Counted from the stretch's first letter, positions 27,081 through 37,151 are shown. The stretch is 64,000 bases of DNA from Glycocaulis alkaliphilus (GCF_004000605.1 NZ_CP018911.1:2337001-2401000); one strand, 5' to 3'. Notes: a model not told the origin generated them from the sequence alone. Numbers and translations are program-made.

Positions 27081-28439
27081 ATGGCATCTGCATCGCCCCT
27101 CACCCGCCGGAAGGTTCTGGCCCTCGCCCTGCCGATCATGGCGGCGAATATCGCAACGCCGCTGGTGGGGCTGGTGGACATTGCCGTCATAGGCCGCACC
27201 GGCACCACCGCCGAGATCGCCGCCGTGGCGCTGGGCGCGCTGATCTTCAACTTCATCTTCTGGGCCTTCGGCTTTCTGCGCATGGGGATGACGGGCCTGA
27301 CCGCGCAGGCAGACGGGCGGGGTGACGAGGCGGAAGTACGCGCCAGCCTCTTACGCGGCATCATTACCGGGCTGGCCATAGGATGCGTCTTGCTGGCGGC
27401 CCAGTGGCCCTTGCGCGAACTCGCCTTCACCCTGTTTTCCGCTGAGAGCGGCGTGGAGGCAGCGGGGCGGGCCTATTTCGATGCACGCATCTGGAGCGCG
27501 CCTGCGGCGCTGGCCGGATTTGCGCTTTATGGCTGGCTGATCGGGCTGGGGCGCACCGGCATGGCGCTCGCCCTGCAGGCCGTGCTGAACGTCATCAATG
27601 CCGCGCTTTCCATCCTGTTTGTGGCCGGATTTGGCTGGGGCGTGGCCGGTGTCGCCTGGGCGAGCACGCTGGCGCTGTGGCTGCATCTTCTGCCCGGTAT
27701 CGCCATTGTGGCGTGGATACTGCGCAGCCGGATCGCGGCTTCTGTCCCACTCGCGCTCATTCTGGCGCCTGCTGCCATACGCCGCCTGCTGGGCGTCAAC
27801 CGCGACATCTTTCTGCGCACGCTGGCTTTGCTGGCGGGCTTTGCCTGGTTCAACGAGGCGAGCCTGCGCGAAGGTACTGAGGTGATGGCTGGCAATGCGG
27901 TGCTCCTCCAGTTCATCTCCATCATCGCCTATTTCCTCGATGCCTTTGCCCATGTGACCGAGACCGTGACGGGCAAGGCGGCGGGAAAAGGCGACTGGAA
28001 GGGGCTTAAACGCGCGCTGCGCCTGACAACCGAACAGGCTGCGGGCTTTGCCGTGCTGGCAAGCCTCATGCTCCTGCTGGCCGGCGAAGCGCTGATCGGC
28101 CTCATCACCACAGACCCCGCCACGCGTGGGGCGGCGATGGCCTATCTGCCGCTCTGCGCGCTGGTGCCGCTGATGGGATTTGCCAGCTGGCAGCTGGACG
28201 GGCTGATGATCGGCACGACCAGAGGCCCACTCATGCGCAATGCGATGATCGCGGCGCTATTGATCTATCTGGCGCTGGATTCTGCGCTGCGCCCGGCCTT
28301 TGGTGGGACGGGACTGTGGCTGGCGTTTCTGGGCTATTACGTCGCGCGGGCAGGCACGCTCAGCTTCGGCCTTTCAGGGCTGAAGCGCGATGTGACCGCT
28401 CAGGCGTCCACGCCCACCGCTTCGGCCAGAGATGTATAG
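27081..28439 (+). CDS. MATE-family efflux transporter (DinF-like)
   Basis: 452 residues with twelve hydrophobic helices. The N-terminal signature LALPIMAANIATPLVGLVDIAVIG is that of the DinF-like branch of MATE antiporters. Export of cationic compounds with proton or sodium counterflow is expected; the substrate is unknown. The 3' end overlaps the convergent pyrD gene by 40 bp. Confidence 0.9.
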   Translation: MASASPLTRRKVLALALPIMAANIATPLVGLVDIAVIGRTGTTAEIAAVALGALIFNFIFWAFGFLRMGMTGLTAQADGRGDEAEVRASLLRGIITGLAIGCVLLAAQWPLRELAFTLFSAESGVEAAGRAYFDARIWSAPAALAGFALYGWLIGLGRTGMALALQAVLNVINAALSILFVAGFGWGVAGVAWASTLALWLHLLPGIAIVAWILRSRIAASVPLALILAPAAIRRLLGVNRDIFLRTLALLAGFAWFNEASLREGTEVMAGNAVLLQFISIIAYFLDAFAHVTETVTGKAAGKGDWKGLKRALRLTTEQAAGFAVLASLMLLLAGEALIGLITTDPATRGAAMAYLPLCALVPLMGFASWQLDGLMIGTTRGPLMRNAMIAALLIYLALDSALRPAFGGTGLWLAFLGYYVARAGTLSFGLSGLKRDVTAQASTPTASARDV

Positions 28440-29437
28440 CCGTCAGCTTTGAGGCGCGCGGCGAGACCGTCGCGCAGCCGCTTTACCAGACCCGGCCCTT
28501 CATAGACGAGCGCGGTGTAGAGCTGGACCGCGCTCGCGCCTGCCCGGATCTTTGCGTAGGCGCTGTCGACCGAATTGATACCGCCCACACCAATCAGCGG
28601 CAGGTCCGGTCCGGCGGCTTTACGCACCTGCCGCAGCACTTCGGTGGAGGCTTTAGTCAGCGGCGCGCCAGACAATCCGCCCGCCTCGCCCTTGTGCTGG
28701 CTTTTCAGGGAATCCGGCCGGGCGAGCGTGGTGTTCGACACGATGAGGCCGGAAATGCGGTTCGCCATCGCCACGCGCACGATGGATTCAATGCCCGCTG
28801 CATCGAGATCAGGGGCGACTTTCAGGAAGACCGGCTCGGTCCAGCGCGCATCATTGACGCGAGAGAGCAGCGCGCCCAGCGCCTCCTCACCCTGCATGTC
28901 GCGCAGGCCCGGCGTATTGGGCGAAGAGATATTGATGGTGAAGAAGCTGGCGAGACCCTTGAGCGCCTTGACCAGCATCACATAATCGCCCGCCCGGTCC
29001 TCGCTATCCTTGTTGGCGCCGAGATTGATGCCAACGATACCGGGCTTTCCCGCGCGCGCCTCCAGGCGGGTTTTCAGCGCGTCCAGCCCCTCATTGTTGA
29101 AGCCCATGCGGTTGATGACGGCGCGGTCCTCGCGCAGACGGAAGAGGCGCGGCTGCGGATTGCCAACCTGAGGGCGGGGCGTGACCGCGCCCAGCTCCAC
29201 AAACGCGAAACCCGCCGCCAGCAGCGCATCAGGCGCTTCGCCATTCTTGTCATAGCCTGCGGCCAGACCGACCGGGTGCGCCAGCTCTATGCCTGCGATG
29301 GAGGTTGCCAGAACGGGCTCGGCGTCTGCCGCCAGTTTCGGGCCAAGACCGGCTGCCAGCGCCTTCAGGCTCATCTTGTGGGCGGTTTCAGCCGGCAGAA
29401 GCGTGAGGCTTTTCGCAGCGAGATCAGCAAGCGCCAT
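28400..29437 (-). CDS. pyrD: Quinone-dependent dihydroorotate dehydrogenase (class 2)
   Basis: 345 residues. Oxidises dihydroorotate to orotate in pyrimidine synthesis and passes electrons to quinone at the inner membrane. Class 2 features: the N-terminal helical membrane-association region (AAKSLTLLPAETAHKMSLKAL), VGLAAGYDKNGEA, NRMGFNNEGLDA, INISSPNTPGLR with the catalytic serine, and IGVGGINSVDSAYAKIRAGAS for FMN phosphate. Its ATG overlaps the stop of the upstream DUF952 gene by one base (TAATG). Confidence 0.95.
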   Translation of the reverse strand: MALADLAAKSLTLLPAETAHKMSLKALAAGLGPKLAADAEPVLATSIAGIELAHPVGLAAGYDKNGEAPDALLAAGFAFVELGAVTPRPQVGNPQPRLFRLREDRAVINRMGFNNEGLDALKTRLEARAGKPGIVGINLGANKDSEDRAGDYVMLVKALKGLASFFTINISSPNTPGLRDMQGEEALGALLSRVNDARWTEPVFLKVAPDLDAAGIESIVRVAMANRISGLIVSNTTLARPDSLKSQHKGEAGGLSGAPLTKASTEVLRQVRKAAGPDLPLIGVGGINSVDSAYAKIRAGASAVQLYTALVYEGPGLVKRLRDGLAARLKADGYTSLAEAVGVDA

Positions 29438-29784
29438 TACAGCTCCTCCGGCAGGCGCCAGCCGCCCGTATCGTCACGCCGCAGAATATGCACAGACATA
29501 ATCGCGGCGAACGGCAGCGCCCCGTAAATATGCGGAAACAGCTCTCCGCCGCGCGACTTTTCCCATTTCAGACTGCCGCCCAGCGCCTTTGCGTCGATCA
29601 CGGCCAGCGCTACGCGCTCCACGCCCTCAAAATGGGCTGCAAGCGTGCCTTCCAGCTGATGGCGGGCCGAGCAATGGATGAAGCCATCGGCTTGGTCGTG
29701 GGCCTCGCCCTCATAGCTGCCCGACAGCGCGGCAGCGCCCAGCACGGCGGGATCGGCAAAACGGTAGATCACATCATCAGTCAT
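29437..29784 (-). CDS. DUF952-family protein
   Basis: 115 residues. Characteristic segments are IYRFADPAVLGAA, DGFIHCSARHQLEGT and the C-terminal GELFPHIYGALPFAAI. The fold resembles ADP-ribosyltransferase-like glutathione-transferase-associated proteins, but no activity is established. Directly upstream of and coupled to pyrD, an arrangement seen in other alphaproteobacteria. Confidence 0.85.
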   Translation of the reverse strand: MTDDVIYRFADPAVLGAAALSGSYEGEAHDQADGFIHCSARHQLEGTLAAHFEGVERVALAVIDAKALGGSLKWEKSRGGELFPHIYGALPFAAIMSVHILRRDDTGGWRLPEEL

Positions 29785-29834
29785 GGCATCGCTCTAGACC
29801 GCCAGCAACGCTCCGGCAAGGGCGGGCGCAAGGC

Positions 29835-29868
29835 TTGACATTCTTCCCCGGCAGAGGAATAAATTCCT
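29835..29868 (+). promoter_or_regulatory. Promoter and candidate operator of the S24 regulator
   Basis: TTGACA at 29835-29840 is followed, 18 bases on, by an ATAAAT -10 region. Over the -10 lies a perfect inverted repeat AGGAAT-AA-ATTCCT (29855-29868). A repressor bound here would block the promoter, so autoregulation by the S24/HTH protein is likely; that step is inference. Confidence 0.6.
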
Positions 29869-29893
29869 TACCATTAACGAAGGAGGCGCGGCC

Positions 29894-30520
29894 ATGCTCA
29901 CCCACGCCCAGGTCTGGCGCGGTATTGACCGGCTTGCCCAGCGCGCAGGAACGACGCCATCCGGCCTCGCCCGGCAAGCGGGGCTGGACCCGACCACCTT
30001 CAACCCGTCAAAGCGCGTGGCCTCATCGGACAGCAAGCCGCGCTGGCCCTCCACCGAGAGCCTGGCCAAGGCGCTGGAAGCCGCCAAGGTCAGCTTTGCC
30101 GAATTCGCAGGCCTTGCCACCGACACGATTGCCGGACGCTCTGTGCCGCTGATCGGTCTGGCACAAGCCGGCAATCAGGGCTTTTTCGATGATGCGGGCT
30201 TTCCGGTCGGGTCCGGCTGGGAAGAGGTGATCTTTCCGGGGCTTGATGACGAGGCGTGCTATGCGCTGGAAATCTCCGGCGAATCCATGCTGCCGGTTTA
30301 CCGGCCCGGAGACCGGATCGTGGTTGCCCCCCACGCCCAGCTGCGCCGCGGCGACCGGGTGGTGGCCAAGCTGCGCTCCGGCGAGGTGATGGCCAAGGAG
30401 CTAGGCCGCACCACGGCGCGCACGGTGGAGCTGGTCTCGCTCAACGCCGAGTACGAGACCCGCGTGCTGGATGTCAGCGATCTGGTCTGGATGGCCCGCA
30501 TCGTCTGGGCGAGCCAGTAG
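29894..30520 (+). CDS. HTH transcriptional regulator with S24 (LexA/CI-like) peptidase domain
   Basis: 208 residues. The N-terminal helix-turn-helix (about 1-70) is followed by an S24 domain with the catalytic serine in YALEISGESMLPVYRPGDRI and lysine in EVMAKELG. The Ala-Gly cleavage region is probably IGLAQAGNQGFF. Such proteins are DNA-damage-cleavable or constitutive repressors; no phage genes flank it, so it looks like a chromosomal regulator. Strong Shine-Dalgarno GAAGGAGG precedes the ATG. Confidence 0.85.
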   Translation: MLTHAQVWRGIDRLAQRAGTTPSGLARQAGLDPTTFNPSKRVASSDSKPRWPSTESLAKALEAAKVSFAEFAGLATDTIAGRSVPLIGLAQAGNQGFFDDAGFPVGSGWEEVIFPGLDDEACYALEISGESMLPVYRPGDRIVVAPHAQLRRGDRVVAKLRSGEVMAKELGRTTARTVELVSLNAEYETRVLDVSDLVWMARIVWASQ

Positions 30521-30522
30521 GG

Positions 30523-31296
30523 CTAACGCTCCATCTCGGCCACGGCGAGGCGGGCGGCGTGGGCGGGGTCATCCTCAAGCGCGCGCAGAAGCGTGCGGGC
30601 ACGGGCGCTGATTACCGTATCGAGCGCAGCATCAAGGCCCTCGCGGGGTGACAGGTCAGCCGAGCGGGCAAGCTGCGCGCGGGCCGCATCCAGATAAACC
30701 GCCTCTCCGCTGGCGAGCAGGGCGACGGCGAAGAAATAGGCGATCACGGGATCGTCCGGAGCACTCGCAATGGCCTGACCATAGGCCTCCATCCCGTCTT
30801 CCAGGCGGGCGCCGAGCGCGCGTCCGCCACCCCGGCGTACTACCTCGAAATGCCAGGCGCCCAGCATGGCCGGTCCCCACGGATCATCCCCATCCAGCGC
30901 CATGGCCCTTTCGATATGGGTTTTGCCCTGCTGGGGCAGGCGGCGCATGAAGGCGCGCAGCGTGCCGGTATAGCGCCCCTCAAACCCTATCGCCGCAGCC
31001 ATGCGCAAATGGGCCTCGGCAAGGCTCTCATCGGCAGCGATGGCCGCTCTGGCGTGGCGGGCTAGCCGGTCCGCCACGTTGCGGCGGTTTTCTGCCCTAT
31101 CAGCCACCAGAAGCGCCAGCGCAGCTCCGGCGGCAAGGGCCTGCGCTTCTGCGGACGGGTCTGCGCTGGCAAGCGTCTCGGCGCGGACGAAATCACCCGC
31201 CGCATATGCTTCGCGCGCCGCAGGCAGATCGGCCATTGCCGGAGCCGACAACGCCAGCACCACAAGCACAGCCATCAGATGTTTTACGCCCGCCAT
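30523..31296 (-). CDS. Secreted TPR-like protein of unknown function
   Basis: 257 residues. A signal peptide (MKHLMAVLVVLALSAPAMA within the first 25 residues) is followed by helical TPR-type repeats (DLPAAREAYAAGDFVRAETL and later MEAYGQAIASAPDDPVIAYF). It would be periplasmic. The stop lies 3 bp from the end of the convergent S24 gene. No specific role can be given. Confidence 0.75.
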   Translation of the reverse strand: MAGVKHLMAVLVVLALSAPAMADLPAAREAYAAGDFVRAETLASADPSAEAQALAAGAALALLVADRAENRRNVADRLARHARAAIAADESLAEAHLRMAAAIGFEGRYTGTLRAFMRRLPQQGKTHIERAMALDGDDPWGPAMLGAWHFEVVRRGGGRALGARLEDGMEAYGQAIASAPDDPVIAYFFAVALLASGEAVYLDAARAQLARSADLSPREGLDAALDTVISARARTLLRALEDDPAHAARLAVAEMER

Positions 31297-31443
31297 CACG
31301 CACCACCCTCACCTGCTCTCAACGGCAAGATGAGCGCGGATCATGGCAAGGTGAAGGCCTTGGCCGGTTCTGGCAGACCAAGGCGGATTTGACGCCAGGC
31401 AAGACCGGCATGTAACCTCAGCGTGCAATCGGGGAGAGCAGAA

Positions 31444-32640
31444 ATGACAATACTTGCCGCATTGGCCGTCAGTCTCCTGTTGGCCGCTGACACGCCCGTT
31501 CCCAGTCTTCTCGGTTACCCGCCCTGCTCCACCGCCGAAGCCTTCAATCCCGGCGAGAACGCAGACCTCGCCCTGCGCCGCGAGATCGCGCTGGAGGCCT
31601 GCCGCGTGCCGCTGGCGCTTGGTACAGGCGATGTCGAGGCCCTGCTGGGCGATGAGAACTTTGCGTTCGAGGTTGATGGCGAGGAGCTGGTGATCGCGCG
31701 GCGCGGCAGTGATCTTGTCAATGGTGTGCTCAACACCCGGCTGGCACCTGTTGCCAGCGCCGAGGGGCTGTTTGCCAGCCGTTTCCGGATGGCCCGGCTG
31801 AACGCAGGCCTGCTGACCTTCTACGTCATCTCGATCGATGGCGACCGGATAAACATGGACGCCACCTTTTCGTGGCGTGGGCCGGATGCCCCTCTGGTTC
31901 CTGAAGAGGACGACGAAGGGGAACTTGCAGGTGAGTTGTTAGAGACGGTGCTGTGGAGTGAGGCACTGGGAGAAACCCGCCGTCTGCGCGTCTATCTGCC
32001 GCCCGGCCACGATGCCGGCAACAGCTATCCGGCAGTATTCTTCACCGATGGAGAAGCCGAAAATGTGGCGCGCAGGCTGGAACCTGAAATGCTGGCTGGC
32101 CGCCTGCCCGCCATGGTGCTGATCGGTGCCCTAGCTGGTCAGGCCGGGATCGTCGAGGATCGCTCCGATCTGGCAGGCGATCTGCGCAATGTGGACTACC
32201 TTCCCGGCGGCTCTGGCACCCTTAACCGCTTTGATGCGCACCTCACCTTCTTCGCTGACGAATTGGTGGAGCACGCTCTGGAGAACTGGGGCATCAGCCC
32301 TGATCCGGCCCTGCGCGGTGTTTTCGGCTATTCCAGTGGCGCTGCCTTTTCGCTGCAGGCCGGTTTTCGCCGTCCGGACAGGTTCGGCCACGCCTTTTCC
32401 ATGTCCACGGGGCATGGCCCCATCAACGACGCAGGCACGGCGCCGGACAATGCGGCCCGCTTCTACTTCACCGCAGGACGGTATGAGAGCCTCTTCATGT
32501 ACCACGCCCGCATATCAGCCGCAGCGCTCGATGCCGCTGGCTATGATGTCCGCTTCGAGACGTTTTCCACCGGTCACACCCGCGAGGCCGATACGATCAT
32601 GCTGATCCCGTTCCTGCGTGATGCGTTCGGCGTCGATTAG
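31444..32640 (+). CDS. Putative secreted esterase (esterase D-like), first tandem copy
   Basis: 398 residues. Signal-peptide-like start MTILAALAVSLLLAADTPVP. An N-terminal 150-residue domain precedes an alpha/beta-hydrolase related to the esterase D / enterochelin-esterase family (PF00756): [26 protein letters not shown], the nucleophile elbow GVFGYSSGAAFSL and a late His in STGHT. The ATG at 31444 follows GGGGAGAG. The next gene is a close paralogue in the same orientation. Substrate unknown. Confidence 0.8.
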   Translation: MTILAALAVSLLLAADTPVPSLLGYPPCSTAEAFNPGENADLALRREIALEACRVPLALGTGDVEALLGDENFAFEVDGEELVIARRGSDLVNGVLNTRLAPVASAEGLFASRFRMARLNAGLLTFYVISIDGDRINMDATFSWRGPDAPLVPEEDDEGELAGELLETVLWSEALGETRRLRVYLPPGHDAGNSYPAVFFTDGEAENVARRLEPEMLAGRLPAMVLIGALAGQAGIVEDRSDLAGDLRNVDYLPGGSGTLNRFDAHLTFFADELVEHALENWGISPDPALRGVFGYSSGAAFSLQAGFRRPDRFGHAFSMSTGHGPINDAGTAPDNAARFYFTAGRYESLFMYHARISAAALDAAGYDVRFETFSTGHTREADTIMLIPFLRDAFGVD

Positions 32641-32712
32641 TTCAACCACTGCCAGTTTGACGCGGCGACTATTGGCTGCCAACCTGAACGTGTAGATCAG
32701 GGAGGGCACATA

Positions 32713-33918
32713 ATGATGATCGCAACGGCCGTGGCGGCCAGCCTTCTGGTTCTCGTCGACAGCCCAGACCCCGATCTGCTGGATTATCCGTACTGCTCGG
32801 CCGCAGAAGCTTTTGACCCGGCAGGCGACGCAGACCTCGCCCTGCGCCGAGAGATTGCACTGGATGCCTGCCGTCTTCCGCTGGCGCTGAGCCTTGGCGA
32901 CGTCGAGTCGATGCTCGGCGATGAGGATTTCGCGTTCGAGATTGACGGCGAGGAACTCGTTGCCGCGCGGCGCGGCAGCGGCGCAAACCGCCTGCACGGT
33001 GCGCTCAACGCCTCGCTGCCGGAGCTGGAGGGCACCGACGGGATACATGCGGCCCGGTTCCGGCTGGCGGAACTTCAGGCCGCATGGCTCAAATTCTACG
33101 TGTTTCCCGAAGGCGCCACCCAGATCACCCTCGACATGATGCCGGGATGGGAGGGGCCCGATGCACCGCCGAAAGCCGTTGTGGAGAACGATGGCGGGAT
33201 CGAGGGCGAGCTGATCGCCACCGAGTTGTGGAGCGAGGCACTGGGCGAGACGCGCCGCCTCTACGTCTACCTGCCACCTGGCCACGATCCCGCTGCCAGC
33301 TACCCGGCGGTGTTCTTTGGCGATGGCGGAGTGGTCAATCATTTCGGCCGCCTGATCGAACCGCGCATAGCGGATGGCAGCCTGCCGCCCATGGTGCTGG
33401 TGGGCGCAGAGTCCGGCCAGCAGGGTATTGTGGAAGACCGCTCCGACGTTGAGCGCGACCTGCGCAATGCGGACTATCTGCCCGGCGGGATTCGCGGTGT
33501 GGATCGCTTCGACGCGCACCTGATCTTCTTCGCCGACGAGCTGGTGGAGCACGCCATCACACACTGGGGCGCCAGCCCAGATCCGGTCTTACGCGGCGTG
33601 TTTGGCCGTTCCAGCGGGGGTGCGTTCTCACTGCAGGCAGGGTTCAGGCGCCCTGACAGATTCGGTCACGCCTTCTCCATGTCCACGGGCCGTGGCCCGG
33701 TGCGCGAAGCCGATCCGGCTCCTGAGAACGCCGCACGTTTCTACTTCGCGGCCGGACTGTATGAGCCCACCTTCCTCTACAACGCCCATATATCGGCCAA
33801 TGCCCTGCAGGCCGCGGGCTATGAGGTCCGCATAGAGGCGCTGGCGGCAGGCCATACGCAGGAGATCGACGAGGTCATGCTGATCCCGTTCCTGCGTGAT
33901 GCGTTCGGCGTCGACTAG
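32713..33918 (+). CDS. Putative secreted esterase (esterase D-like), second tandem copy
   Basis: 401 residues, collinear with the preceding gene throughout (for example [39 protein letters not shown]). The nucleophile elbow reads [13 protein letters not shown] and the late His is in AAGHT. The upstream regions of the two copies also align (TTGACG, then AACCT and CGTG, then GGGAG), so the duplication included the promoter. The 3' end overlaps the convergent lysS by 4 bp. Confidence 0.8.
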   Translation: MMIATAVAASLLVLVDSPDPDLLDYPYCSAAEAFDPAGDADLALRREIALDACRLPLALSLGDVESMLGDEDFAFEIDGEELVAARRGSGANRLHGALNASLPELEGTDGIHAARFRLAELQAAWLKFYVFPEGATQITLDMMPGWEGPDAPPKAVVENDGGIEGELIATELWSEALGETRRLYVYLPPGHDPAASYPAVFFGDGGVVNHFGRLIEPRIADGSLPPMVLVGAESGQQGIVEDRSDVERDLRNADYLPGGIRGVDRFDAHLIFFADELVEHAITHWGASPDPVLRGVFGRSSGGAFSLQAGFRRPDRFGHAFSMSTGRGPVREADPAPENAARFYFAAGLYEPTFLYNAHISANALQAAGYEVRIEALAAGHTQEIDEVMLIPFLRDAFGVD

Positions 33919-35510
33919 CCCTTGCTCAGATCTTCGCCATCCAGCGCGCGGCGGATGAGGGCAATCGTGCGCGGCAGGCCGTAGATCGCGGCAAACCCGC
34001 CAAAGCGCGGGCCTTGCGACTGACCGAGCAGCACTTCGTAGAGCGCCTGGAACCAGTCACGCAGCTGTTCAAAGCCTGCATCCTTGCCGGCGGAATAAAC
34101 CTCGGTCTGGATCAGCTCTGCGTCGCGTTCATCGGGTGACAGCGCTTCGAGACGCGCCACGAGGCCTGCCAGCCCTGCCCGCTCCTGCGCGTTCGGCGCG
34201 CGGTAGGATTTGGCCGGTTTGACGAAGTCCTCATAGTAAGCAAGGGCATAGTCGGCCAGCCGGTCGAGGAAGGGCTCGCTCGCCGGGCTCGCGTCCGGCG
34301 CATAGCGGCCGATAAAGCCCCACAGCGTCTCCTTGCTGGACGCGTTTGCCGCCGAGACGAGATTCAGCATCAGCGCGAAGGAAATGTCCGCGCCGGGGGC
34401 TGGCGGCTCGCCGGAATGGATGTGCCAGACCGGGTTCTCGATACGCTTGTCCGGCTCCTGCCCGGAATAGGCGGCCAGATGCTGGCGATACTCATCCACG
34501 GCCTTGGGGATGACATCGAAATAGAGCCGCTTGGCTGTTTTCGGCTTCTGGAACATGTAAAGCGACAGGCTTTCAGCCGGCGCATAGCGCAGCCATTCCT
34601 CCACCGCGATGCCATTGCCCTTGGTCTTGGAGATTTTCTCGCCCACCTGATCCAGGAACAGCTCGTAGCAGAACTGCACCGGCGGCTCGGCGCCAATAAT
34701 GCGGCAGATACGCGAATAGATGGCACCATTGACCTGGTGGTCCTTGCCATACATCTCGAAATCAACGCCCAGCGCGGCCCAGCGCGCGCCAAAGTCCGGC
34801 TTCCATTGCAGCTTGGTGTTGCCGCCGGTGACGGGCAGGGTCAGCTCCTCGCCATCCTCATCATCAAACGTGATCGTGCCGGCCTTCGCATCGATGGCTT
34901 TCATCGGCACGTAGAGCACGCGGCCCGTTTTCGGGCTTAGCGGCAGGAAGGGGCTGTAGGTGGCGCGGCGCTCTTCCCCGAGTGTCGGAAGCATCACCTT
35001 CATGATGTCGTCATAACGCTCCAGCGCCGTCAGCAGCATCTGGTCATACGCGCCGGAGCGGTAAAGCTCGGTCGCGGACAGAAACTCGTATTCAAAGCCG
35101 AACCCGTCCAGAAACGCGCGCAGGCGGGCATTATTGTGGTGGCCAAAGCTCTCATGCGTACCGAACGGATCGGGCACATCGGTCAGCGGGCGCTGGAGGT
35201 GGGCTTCGAGCTTTTCCGGGTTGGGGATATTGCCCGGCACTTTGCGCATCCCGTCCATATCGTCGGACACACAGATGAGGCGGGTCGGGATTTTCCCCTC
35301 GGTGAGCACCTCGAACGCATGGCGGACCATGGTGGTGCGCACCACCTCGCCGAACGTGCCGATATGCGGCAGGCCGGACGGGCCATAGCCGGTCTCGAAC
35401 ACGACGGGCTTTGAGGCATCGCCGCGCTTTTCCACGCGTTTGAGCAATTCCCGCGCGAGCTCGAACGGCCAGGCTTTGGCGTTGGCGGCTAGGGCGGAAT
35501 ACTCAGTCAT
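33915..35510 (-). CDS. lysS: Lysine--tRNA ligase, class I
   Basis: 531 residues. Class I (archaeal-type) lysyl-tRNA synthetase: HIGH-type [14 protein letters not shown] near residue 45 and KMSKS-type [11 protein letters not shown] near residue 290, with a C-terminal helical anticodon-binding domain. Alphaproteobacteria commonly use this form instead of the class II enzyme. Charges tRNA-Lys in the cytoplasm. Confidence 0.95.
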   Translation of the reverse strand: MTEYSALAANAKAWPFELARELLKRVEKRGDASKPVVFETGYGPSGLPHIGTFGEVVRTTMVRHAFEVLTEGKIPTRLICVSDDMDGMRKVPGNIPNPEKLEAHLQRPLTDVPDPFGTHESFGHHNNARLRAFLDGFGFEYEFLSATELYRSGAYDQMLLTALERYDDIMKVMLPTLGEERRATYSPFLPLSPKTGRVLYVPMKAIDAKAGTITFDDEDGEELTLPVTGGNTKLQWKPDFGARWAALGVDFEMYGKDHQVNGAIYSRICRIIGAEPPVQFCYELFLDQVGEKISKTKGNGIAVEEWLRYAPAESLSLYMFQKPKTAKRLYFDVIPKAVDEYRQHLAAYSGQEPDKRIENPVWHIHSGEPPAPGADISFALMLNLVSAANASSKETLWGFIGRYAPDASPASEPFLDRLADYALAYYEDFVKPAKSYRAPNAQERAGLAGLVARLEALSPDERDAELIQTEVYSAGKDAGFEQLRDWFQALYEVLLGQSQGPRFGGFAAIYGLPRTIALIRRALDGEDLSKG

Positions 35511-35604
35511 GGGACGGGCGTCCTGTCTGTCGTTGAAGGATGGGCTGGCAGGTAGACCTCACACGCCCAACCGTCAATGACAGCTCTGCCCTCAACCCTG
35601 CCCC

Positions 35605-35805
35605 TCAGCCTTCTACGCCATCGTCAAAAATCGCCTCGATGGGCTGACCAAACAGGCGCGCGATTTTGAACGCCAGCGGCAGGGACGGATCATACTTGCC
35701 GTTCTCCAGCGAGATCACGGTCTGGCGCGACACATCCAGCTGCTCTGCCAGATGCGCCTGACTCCAGCCGCGCTCACCGCGCAGATCTTTCAGCCGGTTC
35801 TTCAT
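35605..35805 (-). CDS. XRE-family small transcriptional regulator
   Basis: 66 residues, a bare Cro/CI helix-turn-helix: LKDLRGERGWSQAHLAEQLDVSRQTVISLENGKYDPSLPLAFKIA. This small group typically ends with the F-x-x-PIEAIF motif seen here. It is the last gene of a four-gene leftward operon and overlaps the upstream membrane-protein gene in ATGA. It is the best candidate to bind the repeated GTAAAGC sites in the operon promoter. Confidence 0.88.
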   Translation of the reverse strand: MKNRLKDLRGERGWSQAHLAEQLDVSRQTVISLENGKYDPSLPLAFKIARLFGQPIEAIFDDGVEG

Positions 35806-36428
35806 TCGACGCGCGATGTCAGGATGGCGGCCGCGACACCATAAATCGTCGCAAAGGCCGGGAAGAGAAAGATCGCGTCAAACGCCGGCAAGCTGGCATG
35901 GAGTGTGACAAGCGCCCAGAACGTCACCAGACACAACACCGCACCCGCCGATATCGCCGTCGCGGTTATCATCAGCGAGCGGATCATCTCGTCACTTTCG
36001 ACGATAATGTAGACCCACACGACGACCCATCCCGCGACCAGCCCGATGGGCAGGCTTTGCACCAGACCCTTGAGAAATCCGTCCAGTCCGGGAACGTAAT
36101 GAATCGAGGCCATCAGCGCCGCCACATAGGCCATCACCAGCCCGGCCTGCAGAGGGATCAGCCAGGATGCCTTGATCTCATGGCGCGGGGCCGCTGGCGC
36201 ATTGGCCGCCATCTGTGCAATGCGATTCTCGCGCACCCAGAGGAAAAAGCTGGCGATGGTTGCGCCACCGGTAACGGCCAGAACCACAGGTTCACCGCCC
36301 CTGCCCACGAGAGCGAACATAAACGCAATAAACAGACAGATTGTCAGGAGAAGCAGCAGGAAGGCCAGCGTGCCGGTCGCCCGGATGGGATGGAGCACAC
36401 GCGCCCGCTGGTCTTGAGAAGCGTTCAT
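35802..36428 (-). CDS. Membrane protein of the XRE operon (208 aa)
   Basis: 208 residues with six hydrophobic helices in three pairs. The ATG at 36428 is preceded by GGAGG; a longer upstream frame was rejected because it overlaps the neighbouring gene and is not membrane-like. Unknown function. Small XRE-plus-membrane-protein operons occur widely and some respond to envelope stress or peptides, but I cannot place this one. Confidence 0.72.
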   Translation of the reverse strand: MNASQDQRARVLHPIRATGTLAFLLLLLTICLFIAFMFALVGRGGEPVVLAVTGGATIASFFLWVRENRIAQMAANAPAAPRHEIKASWLIPLQAGLVMAYVAALMASIHYVPGLDGFLKGLVQSLPIGLVAGWVVVWVYIIVESDEMIRSLMITATAISAGAVLCLVTFWALVTLHASLPAFDAIFLFPAFATIYGVAAAILTSRVE

Positions 36429-36451
36429 CAAAAAGAGTCCTCCGCTGACGC

Positions 36452-36862
36452 CTAGTGATAGCGCCGGCTGATAGCGAACAGGGAGACGTAGTAAGCCGCC
36501 ACAGCGATCACGACCGTGAAGGCTGGCTGAAAGGGTCCCCATTGCAACAACGCTGAGGCCACTGCCAGGCTCGAGACGATCATGACCGCCCCGCCGCAGC
36601 CAACGGCCAGGGCGGTCATGTGAATACGCTGCTGAAGCTCGTCGAGGGACCGTATCAGGACGACGAATTCGTATGTCCCGCACGCAATGCCAGCCACCGC
36701 CAGAAGCGCGGCGAGGACTGGCCATATCCCGCTGCCAGGCGCCTGGGTGGCCACGGCGATCACAGCAGTCATCACGACCGCCAGAATCGCCAGGGACCGC
36801 CAGATGTAACGCCGCCGTGCGGCTGGAGGTGCAGTGTGGGTTTCAGGGACGAGATTGATCAT
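36452..36862 (-). CDS. Membrane protein of the XRE operon (136 aa)
   Basis: 136 residues with four hydrophobic helices (about 20-38, 46-66, 82-104, 110-130) and an intervening charged stretch VVLIRSLDELQQRIHM. That pattern (RSLDELQ.RI) resembles small alphaproteobacterial membrane proteins encoded with XRE regulators. Unknown function. It is 8 bp from the upstream gene and 23 bp from the downstream one. Confidence 0.72.
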   Translation of the reverse strand: MINLVPETHTAPPAARRRYIWRSLAILAVVMTAVIAVATQAPGSGIWPVLAALLAVAGIACGTYEFVVLIRSLDELQQRIHMTALAVGCGGAVMIVSSLAVASALLQWGPFQPAFTVVIAVAAYYVSLFAISRRYH

Positions 36863-36870
36863 GGCATCCT

Positions 36871-37137
36871 TCAGGCTTGATGCGCCTCACCAGGCTTCCG
36901 GGCGCCAGTAAACAGGCGTACCAGCCAGTGGCGGTTGGCAAAGGCTGTCCAGCCCAGAACGAACATGGTCAGCCAGAAAAGCGCCTCGGTCGCCAGTGCC
37001 GCTGCAATCAGCGCAACCACAAAGACCGCCCGCGGCGCGTCCAAAAAATACGCGGCCCCCGCACCCGTCCAGGCCAGCAAAGTTGCAGAACCGGCCAGCA
37101 CGACCAGACCGATGCGAAGTTTCTTTGAGAAAGTCAT
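36871..37137 (-). CDS. Membrane protein of the XRE operon (88 aa)
   Basis: 88 residues with two hydrophobic helices (about 8-30 and 38-62). First gene of the operon; strong Shine-Dalgarno GGAGGTGA precedes the ATG at 37137. The promoter and operator lie directly upstream. Function unknown. Confidence 0.7.
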   Translation of the reverse strand: MTFSKKLRIGLVVLAGSATLLAWTGAGAAYFLDAPRAVFVVALIAAALATEALFWLTMFVLGWTAFANRHWLVRLFTGARKPGEAHQA

Positions 37138-37151
37138 AATTCACCTCCGTT

